12,592 nucleotides of DNA from CAYTLW01 sp964438735 (GTDB lineage: Bacteria; Myxococcota_A; UBA9042), in NCBI GenBank assembly GCA_964438735.1, contig CAYTLW010000178.1, forward strand, positions 1 to 12,592. Reading direction: 5' to 3'. The notes beneath the pieces were generated by a model. That model was not told the DNA's origin and made no database searches. It saw nothing but the letters and a program-made list of their open reading frames with translations. Positions 1 to 6,829 of the stretch are shown piece by piece (within the stretch, counting starts at the first letter, position 1; every line of letters starts with the position of its first letter). The position numbers were made by a program, and so were the translations under genes.

Positions 1-212
1 CGAAGATCATGGCCAGCGGCATCTCCGAGGCCCTGATCACCACCCAGACCGGCCTCGTCGTGGCCATCCCGATCCTGCTGCTGCACAACTCCCTGCGCAA
101 TCGCAAGAACCGCCTGCAGGAGGAGATGGAGCGCAACGCCGTCACCATCATGAACCGCATCTGGCCCGGCGACGTGGCGACCAACGAGATCGAAGAGGAC
201 GTCGCCGCATGA
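1..212 (+). CDS. TtpC-like MotA/TolQ/ExbB proton-channel family protein, C-terminal end (5' partial)
   Basis: The reading frame is open from the left edge and ends in TGA at 210-212, so only about the last 70 residues are present. They contain the family's conserved third membrane segment, with the motif GISEALITTQTGLVVAIPIL, followed by a basic and acidic cytoplasmic tail (NRKNRLQEEMERN). This segment is typical of MotA/TolQ/ExbB proton-channel subunits. The next four genes are ExbB, ExbD, TonB and a TPR protein. By synteny with TonB2 systems this first gene is best read as the larger TtpC component, which has an extra periplasmic part. That part lies outside the window, so the TtpC assignment is inferred; a plain ExbB or TolQ paralogue is the alternative. 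The stop overlaps the next start in an ATGA, pointing to coupled translation. Confidence 0.85.
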   Translation, partial: KIMASGISEALITTQTGLVVAIPILLLHNSLRNRKNRLQEEMERNAVTIMNRIWPGDVATNEIEEDVAA

Positions 213-844
213 ACTTCGAGCGCACCTGGCAGCTCTTCCTGGAGGCCTTCGAGCGCGGCGGGCTGGTGATGTGGCCCATCCTGGCGGTCTCGGTGGTCAT
301 CTGGTTCGTGGGTTTCGACCGCCTGACCACCATCTTGTGGGTGCGCTGGGTCCGGCGCCGCTTCCTGGCCCGGGTGCGGCATTTCTCCTCGGACGGACAG
401 CTGAAGAGCCGCACAGGCGGGCGCGCCTTCAACAGCTTCCTGGCCGTGCTGCCCGACATCCAATCGGGCCGCCGCAGCCTGCCCTTCTACCACCGCGAGC
501 TGCTGCTGAACGTGGTGCCTGACCTGGAGCGGGGGTTTTCGACCATGACCGCCTGGATCGCCGTCGCGCCCCTGCTGGGCCTGCTGGGCACGGTGGTCGG
601 TATGGTCGAGACCTTCGAGGTCATCAACCTCTTCGGCATCGGCAATCCCCACCTCATGGCCCAGGGCATCAGCGTGGCGTTGTTGACCACCCAGGCGGGC
701 CTGACGGTGGCCTTCCCGGCGCTGGTCTTCGAGGTGATCCTGGTCAACCAGCGCAAGCGCCTGGTGCGCTCGCTGGTGACCGACGAGCAGGCCATCGCGC
801 GCAGTCTGGGGCTGCCGGCGGCGAGGCGACCCGACCATGGCTGA
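209..844 (+). CDS. exbB: ExbB-family (MotA/TolQ/ExbB) proton channel subunit, TonB2-system type
   Basis: This 211-residue inner-membrane protein should form the proton channel that, with ExbD, energises TonB. Three hydrophobic segments are visible: about residues 18-36, 113-135 and 152-178. The second carries the family signature APLLGLLGTVVGMVETF and the third carries GISVALLTTQAGLTVAFPAL. A cytoplasmic loop of about 75 residues separates the first two, as in ExbB. The protein is somewhat longer than ExbB2 (about 175 residues) and shorter than E. coli ExbB (244). The start is fixed by the ATGA overlap with the upstream gene, and the stop overlaps the exbD start by 8 bases. The family assignment is secure. 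Whether it serves TonB rather than Tol-Pal is inferred from the tonB gene two positions downstream and from the lack of tolA, tolB or pal. Confidence 0.9.
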   Translation: MNFERTWQLFLEAFERGGLVMWPILAVSVVIWFVGFDRLTTILWVRWVRRRFLARVRHFSSDGQLKSRTGGRAFNSFLAVLPDIQSGRRSLPFYHRELLLNVVPDLERGFSTMTAWIAVAPLLGLLGTVVGMVETFEVINLFGIGNPHLMAQGISVALLTTQAGLTVAFPALVFEVILVNQRKRLVRSLVTDEQAIARSLGLPAARRPDHG

Positions 845-1250
845 GCACTTCCGCATGCTCGACAAGGATGACGGCGGCGCCGAGATCAACATCGGTCCGC
901 TCATCGACATGGTCTTCATCCTGCTGATCTTCTTCGTCATCACCACCAACTTCACCCGCCAGACCGGCATCGATGTGACCAAACCCAAGGCGCAGACCGC
1001 CATCTCCCAGGGCCAGAAGGTCATCCTGGTCGGCATCTCGCGCGAGGGCACCATCCACGCCTACGGCCGCCAGATGAGCCCCGAGCGGCTGCAATCGCTG
1101 ATCCAGGAGGAGGTGCTCAAGAAGCCCGACCTGGCGGTGGTCATCGTCTCGGATCGGCAGGCGGAGCTGGGCAAGGCGGTGCAGGTGATGGACATCTGCT
1201 CGGTCGCCGGGGCGAAGAAGGTCTCCTTATCTGCGGACAAGCAACGCTAG
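837..1250 (+). CDS. exbD: ExbD/TolR-family biopolymer transport protein
   Basis: This 137-residue protein has the ExbD layout: a short cytoplasmic N-terminus, one membrane helix (about residues 21-38) and a periplasmic domain of about 95 residues. The helix begins INIGPLIDMVFILLIFF. Asp24 sits where the essential proton-carrying aspartate of ExbD/TolR is found. The periplasmic part ends with the usual segment (PDLAVVIVSDRQAELGKAVQVMDICSVAGAKKVSL). It should sit inside the ExbB oligomer and pass proton-motive force to TonB. The ATG overlaps the exbB stop by 8 bases, so translation is probably coupled, and the tonB start follows after 14 bases. TolR is the alternative, but the neighbouring TonB supports ExbD. 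Confidence 0.92.
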   Translation: MAEHFRMLDKDDGGAEINIGPLIDMVFILLIFFVITTNFTRQTGIDVTKPKAQTAISQGQKVILVGISREGTIHAYGRQMSPERLQSLIQEEVLKKPDLAVVIVSDRQAELGKAVQVMDICSVAGAKKVSLSADKQR

Positions 1251-1264
1251 CTGCGGAGGGATCG

Positions 1265-1879
1265 GTGCGCCTGTTTTCGTTTCCCATCAAGCTCGCGGCG
1301 GCTGTGTTGGTGAACTACGGGCTCTTCATCCTGGTGCCCGTGCTGCACGCCCTGTACGGCAACCCGGTCGATACCAGCCTGCAGCGAGCCGACAACCGGC
1401 GGATCGTGGCGCAGATCATCAAGAAGAAGGAAGAGAAGAAGAAAAAGAAGAAGATCCGCCGCATCCGCAAGGTGCGCACGGCCCGCTCCAAGCGCGACCA
1501 GAGCCGCCTGTCCATGAAGTTCATGCCCGACCTGGGCACCATGGGCGGCGAAGGCGTCGCCGTGGCCGCCCACGAGGCCAAGGTGGTGGTCTTCAACGAG
1601 GGCGAGACCGACGAGAGCCCGGTGCCCCTGCGCATCACGCCCATCCCCTTCCCCGACGCGGCCCGGGCCCGGGGCATGAGCGGCAACCTGGTCATCGAGA
1701 TCGTCATCGGCCGCAGCGGCCGGGTGCGCTCGGTGAAGATCCTGCGGTCGCCCCATCCCTCGTTCTCGTCGGCGGCGCGCCGGACCGTGCGCACCTGGCT
1801 CTTCAAGCCCGGCCGCAACAAGGGCGTGCCCGTGCGGGTTCGGGCGCGCAAGCTCATCGAGTTCAAATTGGATCAATAG
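1265..1879 (+). CDS. tonB: TonB-family energy transducer with Lys-rich linker
   Basis: This 204-residue protein starts with GTG, chosen because GGAGGG lies at 1255-1260 at normal spacing. Residues 9-29 form the N-terminal membrane anchor that pairs with ExbB/ExbD. Residues 50-80 are very basic, with a run of Lys and Glu at 53-64. Residues 121-202 form the TonB C-terminal domain: a PIPFPDAARARG opening, a GNLVIEIVIGRSGRVRSVKI strand pair, the TWLFKPG element and a final FKL strand. Such proteins span the periplasm and bind the TonB box of outer-membrane receptors. The linker is short and Lys-rich instead of the long Pro-rich spacer of E. coli TonB, and the length is close to Vibrio TonB2. The position after exbB-exbD and before a TPR gene agrees with that class. 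No receptor gene is nearby, so the substrate is unknown. Confidence 0.88.
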   Translation: MRLFSFPIKLAAAVLVNYGLFILVPVLHALYGNPVDTSLQRADNRRIVAQIIKKKEEKKKKKKIRRIRKVRTARSKRDQSRLSMKFMPDLGTMGGEGVAVAAHEAKVVVFNEGETDESPVPLRITPIPFPDAARARGMSGNLVIEIVIGRSGRVRSVKILRSPHPSFSSAARRTVRTWLFKPGRNKGVPVRVRARKLIEFKLDQ

Positions 1880-1899
1880 CGGAGATCGAGTCCCAAGAC

Positions 1900-2829
1900 A
1901 TGCAACGACGCCTGGCCATCCTGCTGCTGACCCTGCTGCTCGCGCTGCCTTCTGTGGCCGGCGCCAGCCTGTTGCGCAAAGCCAACGCCCTGTACAACAA
2001 GGGCAAGTACCCGCAGGCCATCGCCATGTACAAGAAGGCGGTGGCGCAGGGGGAGAACCCGGCCATCGGCTACTTCAACCTGGCCAATACGTACTTCCAA
2101 ATCAGCAAACACTCCCAGGCCATCGTCTACTACCGGGCCAGCATCGACGCGGCGCCCGACTTCTTCATGAGCCACCTGAACCTGGCGGTGACCTACTACA
2201 TGCTCGACGGCATGGGCGACTGCATCGCCATGCTGAAGCGCGCGTTGGAGCTCAAGCCGGGGCACCTGAAGGCGTCCAAGATGATGGCCTCGGCCTACCG
2301 GCGTGTGGGCGACCTGCCGCGGGCGGCGACCCTCTTCGAGCGCATCTACGAAAAGCACCCCGACCAGGAGCGCATCCCCCTGTCCCTGGGCGAGATCTAC
2401 CGCGAGCTGGACGACCCCGCCGAGGCCGAGAAGTGGCTGCTCCGCTATCCCGAGAGCGGCAAGCATCGGCTGCACGTGCTGCAGATGCTGGCTGAGATCC
2501 AGGAGACCCGCGGCAAGCTGGATCGGGCCATCTACTACCTGCGCCGGGTCATCGCCTCGAGCGACCGAAACCGCTGGGCGCACTACCAGATGGTGACCCT
2601 GCTCAATCGCACCGGTCACGCCCTGGTGGCCCTGTCAGAGGCCGAGGCGGGACTGGAGCTCTACAAGGACTTCGCCGAGCTGGCCCTGCTCGCCGGCAAG
2701 TTGGCCTTTGGTGAAAAGCTCTACGCCCGCGCCGAGCATCACTACCGCCGCGCGGTCAAGCTGGGCAGCCCGAGCGCTGTGGTCGGGTTGGAGAACATCC
2801 GCATGATTCGGGAGAACGCTCGCAAATAG
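1900..2829 (+). CDS. Periplasmic TPR-repeat protein of the TonB2-type operon
   Basis: This 309-residue protein begins with a Sec-type signal peptide: Arg-Arg, then LAILLLTLLLALP, with a probable cleavage after VAGA near residue 22. The rest is a chain of tetratricopeptide repeats. Clear units start at about residues 25 (ANALYNKGKYPQAIAMYKKA), 57 (YFNLANTYFQISKHSQAIVY), 91, 125, 193 and 260, each with the usual small and aromatic positions. The gene lies 20 bases after tonB and closes the operon. In Vibrio TonB2 operons a TPR protein in the same place is needed for TonB2-dependent iron uptake and may stabilise the complex; a similar scaffolding role here is inferred. The ribosome binding site is weak (GGAG at 1881-1884, about 15 bases upstream), so coupling to tonB translation is likely. 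Confidence 0.85.
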   Translation: MQRRLAILLLTLLLALPSVAGASLLRKANALYNKGKYPQAIAMYKKAVAQGENPAIGYFNLANTYFQISKHSQAIVYYRASIDAAPDFFMSHLNLAVTYYMLDGMGDCIAMLKRALELKPGHLKASKMMASAYRRVGDLPRAATLFERIYEKHPDQERIPLSLGEIYRELDDPAEAEKWLLRYPESGKHRLHVLQMLAEIQETRGKLDRAIYYLRRVIASSDRNRWAHYQMVTLLNRTGHALVALSEAEAGLELYKDFAELALLAGKLAFGEKLYARAEHHYRRAVKLGSPSAVVGLENIRMIRENARK

Positions 2830-2971
2830 CGCTTGTGCGCGCCAACGCGTCCCGTCGAGTGGTGAATTCAAGCGGTGGTATTACAACGCCTTCCGTCGCG
2901 CCATGGCCAGGCGCGCAGAGAATCAATCCCACGTCGGTCTTTGCGTTGTGAGCCGGCGCCCGGAGACGCTG

Positions 2972-3325
2972 ATGCCCCCACCCCGACGCGCAAAGAACCG
3001 CCTCGTCTACTCCTCTGAGCGGGGGGTCGTCGGCGAGAGCCGCTCCGAGCGCGCCAGGGACGACATCGTGCAGGTGTCTCGGTCGAGCAAGGGCCGCAGG
3101 GGCAAGGGCGTGACGGTCATCACGGGCATCCCCTTGCAGGGCGATGCGCTCAAGGCGTTGGCCCGTCAGCTGAAGCAGAAATGCGGCTCCGGCGGTACGG
3201 TGAAGGGCGATGTGGTCGAGATCCAGGGCGACGCAAGGGATCCTACACATCTTTGGAAGGCGATGGCCTGCCGGTTGGTACGGACAGATCCGCCACGCCG
3301 GAACGTTCCGCATCATTGTTGCTGA
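2972..3325 (+). CDS. SUI1/eIF1-family (YciH-like) translation initiation factor, with an aberrant C-terminus
   Basis: This protein of 117 residues belongs to the SUI1/YciH family, which binds the small ribosomal subunit and affects start-codon fidelity in eukaryotes and archaea; the bacterial role is less clear. Matching segments are RLVYSSERG (residues 10-18), GRRGKGVTVITGIPL (41-55), LARQLKQKCGSGGTVKGD (63-80) and VVEIQGDARD (81-90), all in the order seen in E. coli YciH. ATG 2972 is preferred over the in-frame ATG 2903 because GGAGA precedes it at 2962-2966 and the protein then opens like the family. After residue 90 the expected ending (about LLxxLEAxGxxVKxAGG) is missing: this frame gives PTHLWKAMACRL and then Pro/Arg-rich sequence. 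In another frame LEGDGLPV follows at 3253-3276, so a frameshift, deletion or sequencing error is suspected. It may be a pseudogene. Confidence 0.75.
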   Translation: MPPPRRAKNRLVYSSERGVVGESRSERARDDIVQVSRSSKGRRGKGVTVITGIPLQGDALKALARQLKQKCGSGGTVKGDVVEIQGDARDPTHLWKAMACRLVRTDPPRRNVPHHCC

Positions 3326-3400
3326 AGCCGCGGTCCGGGGGCCATACTCGCCCCATGCCCGTTGCCCCGCATGACATCGATCCGGACCTCACCTGCCCCC

Positions 3401-3571
3401 ATGGCGCTGCGGGTCGGCCTGGCCGCCGGCGAACTGGTTCAGGGCAACCTGGGCTCCCGGGTGCGAATGGAGCACACCGTGATTGGCGACACGGTGAATC
3501 TCGCAGCGCGTCTGGAGAGCAACGCGACGCCGGGGCACGTGTTGATGCTGGCGGAACTGGCATCCAATCGC
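3401..3571 (+). pseudogene. Remnant of a class III adenylate/guanylate cyclase catalytic domain
   Basis: One open stretch encodes about 57 residues matching the last part of the class III nucleotide cyclase domain: LRVGLAAGELVQGNLGS, then RMEHTVIGDTVNLAARLES, then NATPGHVLMLAELAS. The IGDTVNLAARLE core holds the Asn and Arg that stabilise the transition state in working cyclases. The first half of the domain, with the metal-binding aspartates, is absent. Upstream sequence in all three frames shows no clear cyclase, apart from a GDGL at about 3259-3270 in another frame at a plausible distance. Downstream the frame runs into unrelated Arg/Pro-rich sequence. In another frame a short DPPPLYRLLL (3628-3657) resembles the usual cyclase ending. 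This is read as a decayed fragment that cannot make cAMP or cGMP. Homology is fairly clear; pseudogene status is inferred. Confidence 0.65.
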
Positions 3572-3620
3572 GGTCGTCCTATTGTGGTCCTGCAGCGCCG
3601 AGACCTGCTCCGGACAAGTC

Positions 3621-6074
3621 ATGCCCCGACCCGCCGCCCCTGTACCGGCTGCTCCTCTGCAATCCGCCAGCGATGCGCCGCATCCGTTTGTCCGGCGGCT
3701 GGATCGGTGGCGGGGAATCACTCCGGTGGCCTGGGATCCGGCTTCGTGGCACGACGAGTTGGTGCACATCCGGCGACTGCAATCCGAGCTCGAAGGCGTG
3801 CCGGATGCGACCCTGCAAGAGCGCGCCGACCGTCTGCGCCAGGACCTGACAGCCGGTACGCCGCGAAAGCTGGCGCGCGCCGGGGTGTTCGCCCTGGTCT
3901 GCGAGGCGGCGGCCCGCACCATCGGGCTCCAGCCCCATGACGTCCAGGTGGTGGGCGCGCTGGCCATGGACGACGGCAAGCTGCTCGAGATGGCCACCGG
4001 CGAGGGCAAGACCCTGGTCGCTGTGATGCCCGCAGCCCTGGCGGCGCTGGCCGGCGAGCCGGTGCATGTGATCACCTTCAACGACTACCTGGCCCGGCGC
4101 GATGCCGCCTGGATGGGCCCGGTCTACGGCGCGCTGGGACTGCGAGCGGCCCATGTGAACGCCGGCATGGGCGAAGAGGACCGGCGCGCCGCCTACGGGG
4201 CTGACGTGACCTGCCTGACCGCCCAACAGGCCGGCTTCGACTACCTGCGCGACGGTCTGTGCATGACACCCGAGGCGCGCGTGCAGCGCGGTTGTGGGCT
4301 GGCCATCGTCGACGAGGCGGACTCGATCCTCATCGACGAGGCGCGTATTCCCCTGGTCATCGCCGGCAGCCAGGATGCGCAACCCAACGACGCCCGCCGT
4401 ATGGCCGCCCTGGCGCGCAGCCTGCAGGACGGCGTGGACTATCGAGCCGACGACGCGCGGCGCAATGTCTACTTGACCGACGCGGGCCAGGAGGGCGCAG
4501 AGCAGGCGTTGGGCATCGACAGCCTGCACACCGAAGAGCACGGCGCCCTGCTGGCGCAACTGAACCACGCGCTGCAGGCCCGTGCCCTGCTCCGCCGCGA
4601 TGTGGACTACATCGTGCGCGACGGCGTGGTGGAGCTGGTCGACGAGTTCACCGGTCGGGTGGTGCCCGATCGACACTGGCCCGATGGTCTGCAGGCGGCG
4701 CTGGAGGCGCGCGAGGGCCTGCGCTTCGGCCGCGAGGGCGCGCTGCTGGGCTCGATGACGCTGCAGCATTATTTCCGCCTCTACGACCGGCTGACGGGCA
4801 TGACGGCCACCGCTCGACCGGAGCAGGAGGAGTTGGACGCGTTCTACGGGCTGCAGGTGCTGGTCCTGCCCCAGAACCGCCCCTGCATTCGCCGCGACCT
4901 GCCCGATCGCATCTACGCCAACGGCGACGCGCGGCTGGCGGCGTTATTGCACCACATCGAGGCGCAACATGAGCGCGGCAGGCCGGTCCTGGTGGGCACC
5001 GCCAGCGTGGCCGCATCCGAAGCGCTGGCCGACGCCCTGCGCCAGCGCGGGTTGAGCTGCGAGGTCCTGAACGCGCGCACCGACGAGCTGGAGGCGGCCC
5101 TGGTCGCCGAAGCGGGGGCGCCCGGCGCCATCACCATCTCCACGAACATGGCCGGCCGCGGCACCGACATCCGCCTGGGCGGTTCGGACGAGGCCAGCCG
5201 GTCCGACGTCCTGGCTGCCGGCGGCCTGTGCGTGCTCGGCACCAACCGCCACGAGAGCCGCCGCATCGATCGCCAGCTACGCGGCCGCGCCGGCCGCCAG
5301 GGGGATCCGGGCACATCGCAGTTCTTTGTCTCGCTGGATGATGACCTGGTGGTGCGCCATGGGCTGGACGCCGTGCTGCCGGCCAACCGCCGCGAGGGCG
5401 GCGATGGCGAACTCAACCATCCCCTGGTGGCGGAGCGCATCGACTGGGCCCAGCGCGTCATCGAAGGCCAGAACCTGGACATCCGCCGGACCCTCTGGGA
5501 GTACAGCAGCTACGTCGAACAACAGCGCCTGGCATGGCGTCAACGGCGCGACCGGGCGCTCGACGAGGCGGCACCCACAGCCTGGCGGACGCTGGCGACG
5601 GAATCGTGGCAGGCCATGGTGGCGGCCCTCGGCGAGCCGGCGACCGGCACCCTGGAACGCCGCGCCACCCTGTCGGCCCTGGATGGCCTCTGGGCCGATC
5701 ATCTGCAGACCCTGGCGCACCTGCGCGACGGCATCCACTTCGTGCGCATCGCGCGCGGCGATCCCCTCTTCGAGTTCGTGCGCCAGGCCAACGTCGCCTG
5801 GAAGGCCATACCCACGGCCCTGGACGAGCGCCTGGCGCAGACCGCAACAAGCCTGGCCCAGCGCGTACAATCGGGCGCCGATCTGGCCGCGTTGCACGAG
5901 CAACAGGAGGTGCGAGGCCCGTCGGCCACGTGGACCTACCTGGTCGATGACAACCCCTTCCAGGATGCGCTGGGGTTGCATGTATCTGGCGACATCGGAC
6001 TGAGCATCGGCGCGGCGTTGTTTTCGCCCCTCTTCATGGCGGCGTCACTTTGGCGGCGTATGCGCGGGACTTGA
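3621..6074 (+). CDS. SecA-like preprotein translocase ATPase, divergent paralogue without zinc tail
   Basis: This protein of 817 residues has the SecA motor almost complete. Numbered from ATG 3621: Walker A MATGEGKT 124-131; VHVITFNDYLARRD 148-161; GFDYLRD 205-211; Walker B DEAD 231-234 followed by SILIDEARIPLVIAG; preprotein cross-linking domain with DYIVRDG and VDEFTGRVVPDRHWPDGLQ (about 329-358); TGMTATA 392-398; second motor motif TNMAGRGTDIRLGG 508-521; HESRRIDRQLRGRAGRQGDP 545-564; and helical scaffold with DGLWADHL 688-695. SecA normally pushes unfolded preproteins through SecYEG. Differences from housekeeping SecA are the absent C-terminal CxCxSG zinc motif, a shorter N-terminus, MATGEGKT for MKTGEGKT, GMTATA for GMTGTA, and a hydrophobic end (791-811). 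The frame also opens at TTG 3582, but ATG 3621 is more likely. An accessory SecA role is inferred; no secY or substrate is nearby. Confidence 0.88.
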   Translation: MPRPAAPVPAAPLQSASDAPHPFVRRLDRWRGITPVAWDPASWHDELVHIRRLQSELEGVPDATLQERADRLRQDLTAGTPRKLARAGVFALVCEAAARTIGLQPHDVQVVGALAMDDGKLLEMATGEGKTLVAVMPAALAALAGEPVHVITFNDYLARRDAAWMGPVYGALGLRAAHVNAGMGEEDRRAAYGADVTCLTAQQAGFDYLRDGLCMTPEARVQRGCGLAIVDEADSILIDEARIPLVIAGSQDAQPNDARRMAALARSLQDGVDYRADDARRNVYLTDAGQEGAEQALGIDSLHTEEHGALLAQLNHALQARALLRRDVDYIVRDGVVELVDEFTGRVVPDRHWPDGLQAALEAREGLRFGREGALLGSMTLQHYFRLYDRLTGMTATARPEQEELDAFYGLQVLVLPQNRPCIRRDLPDRIYANGDARLAALLHHIEAQHERGRPVLVGTASVAASEALADALRQRGLSCEVLNARTDELEAALVAEAGAPGAITISTNMAGRGTDIRLGGSDEASRSDVLAAGGLCVLGTNRHESRRIDRQLRGRAGRQGDPGTSQFFVSLDDDLVVRHGLDAVLPANRREGGDGELNHPLVAERIDWAQRVIEGQNLDIRRTLWEYSSYVEQQRLAWRQRRDRALDEAAPTAWRTLATESWQAMVAALGEPATGTLERRATLSALDGLWADHLQTLAHLRDGIHFVRIARGDPLFEFVRQANVAWKAIPTALDERLAQTATSLAQRVQSGADLAALHEQQEVRGPSATWTYLVDDNPFQDALGLHVSGDIGLSIGAALFSPLFMAASLWRRMRGT

Positions 6075-6153
6075 TGAATGTCGGGCGATTCGCGCGGGGC
6101 ATGGACTGGGCAGGAGCACCACGAGGCGGTACGGTTCGGCCAGGAGGATCGTC

Positions 6154-6765
6154 GTGACCGAGCGCCCGCCGACAGCCACCGACTCCAGCCCACAGGTTGG
6201 CTGTTCCGATCCAGATGGCGCCGGCTCGCCGACCTCGCAGCGTCTGCAGGAGCGATTCGGCACCGCCGAGCAGGCCAGGATCTTCTACAAACACAGCGTA
6301 TTCGACCGCCTCGAGCCCTGGATGGAGCGCCATGTGAGCCGCCGGCGCGAGGTGTTCATCGCCAGCTCTGGCGCCGGCGGAGCGTGTGACTGCTCGGTAA
6401 AGATCGGCCGGCCCGGTTTCATCCGGGTGCTCGACGCGCAGGCGCTGGCCATCCCCCTGTACGCGGGCAACGGCGTGCATGCGACCGTCGCCAACGTCAC
6501 CGACAACCCCTATGTGGGACTGGCGTTCTGGACGCCCGGCGAAGGCATGATCAGCCTGCAGATCAACGGCAAGGCCGAGATCGCCGAAGGGGAAGACGTC
6601 GCCGCCGGGCCGACGCAGTTGTCCGCGCTGGAGGGCGAGGGGGCCGCCGCGGCGCGCTGGCTCTTCATCCATATCAACGAGGTGTTCGTGCGTTGCGACC
6701 GGCATAACGAACTGCTCGACCTGGAAAAGCCCGAGCCCTGGACCGAGGTGCCCGAAGAGGATTGA
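6154..6765 (+). CDS. PPOX-family (pyridoxamine 5'-phosphate oxidase-like) FMN-binding protein
   Basis: This 203-residue protein starts with GTG 6154 behind a very good ribosome binding site (AGGAGG, 6142-6147). After a disordered Pro/Ser/Thr-rich start of about 30 residues come RLQERFGTAEQARIFY (30-45), RREVFIASS (64-72), CDCSVKIGRPGFIRVLD (78-94), a PLYAGNGVHATVANVTDNP segment (101-119) followed by VGLAF, and INGKAEI (137-143). It ends with WLFIHINEVFVRCDRH (169-184). This order fits flavin-nucleotide-binding split-barrel proteins of the pyridoxamine phosphate oxidase superfamily, subgroup with (C/S)D(S)S..xGxPGFxRVLD. Members bind FMN or F420 and reduce or oxidise small molecules; the substrate cannot be told from sequence and true PNPOx activity is unlikely. 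It follows the SecA gene by 79 bases on the same strand, but its own strong ribosome binding site suggests independent translation. Confidence 0.85.
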   Translation: MTERPPTATDSSPQVGCSDPDGAGSPTSQRLQERFGTAEQARIFYKHSVFDRLEPWMERHVSRRREVFIASSGAGGACDCSVKIGRPGFIRVLDAQALAIPLYAGNGVHATVANVTDNPYVGLAFWTPGEGMISLQINGKAEIAEGEDVAAGPTQLSALEGEGAAAARWLFIHINEVFVRCDRHNELLDLEKPEPWTEVPEED

Positions 6766-6779
6766 CCTCGCCGTCCCCC

Positions 6780-6795
6780 AGCGCAGCCGTGCGCT
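6780..6795. terminator. Possible bidirectional terminator hairpin between convergent genes
   Basis: AGCGCA (6780-6785) and TGCGCT (6790-6795) pair perfectly around a four-base GCCG loop. The hairpin lies in the 64-base gap between the stop of the PPOX gene on the + strand and the stop of the Cys-rich lipoprotein on the - strand, where a shared terminator would be expected. No T-run follows on either strand, so it would be a weak or non-canonical intrinsic terminator. Confidence 0.35.
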
Positions 6796-6829
6796 CCCAT
6801 GCTGATTCGACACGCTGCCTTGAAGCGCC

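Noticed and set aside
1873..2619. A 248-codon - strand frame opposite the TPR gene
   Set aside because: It is His/Gln/Val-rich shadow sequence; the TPR repeats and signal peptide on the + strand explain the region.
2897..2915. Inverted repeat CGCGCC / GGCGCG with a seven-base loop after the TPR gene
   Set aside because: It has no T-run and lies 68 bases past the stop in GC-rich DNA, so a terminator cannot be claimed; chance pairing is likely.
2903..2971. Earlier in-frame ATG (2903) as the SUI1 gene start
   Set aside because: The extra 23 residues have no family counterpart, and ATG 2972 has a better placed GGAGA sequence and gives the usual family length.
3579..4769. A 396-codon open frame on the - strand inside the SecA-like gene
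   Set aside because: The + strand frame carries every SecA motif; the - strand product is a Gln/His/Ala-rich shadow without family features.
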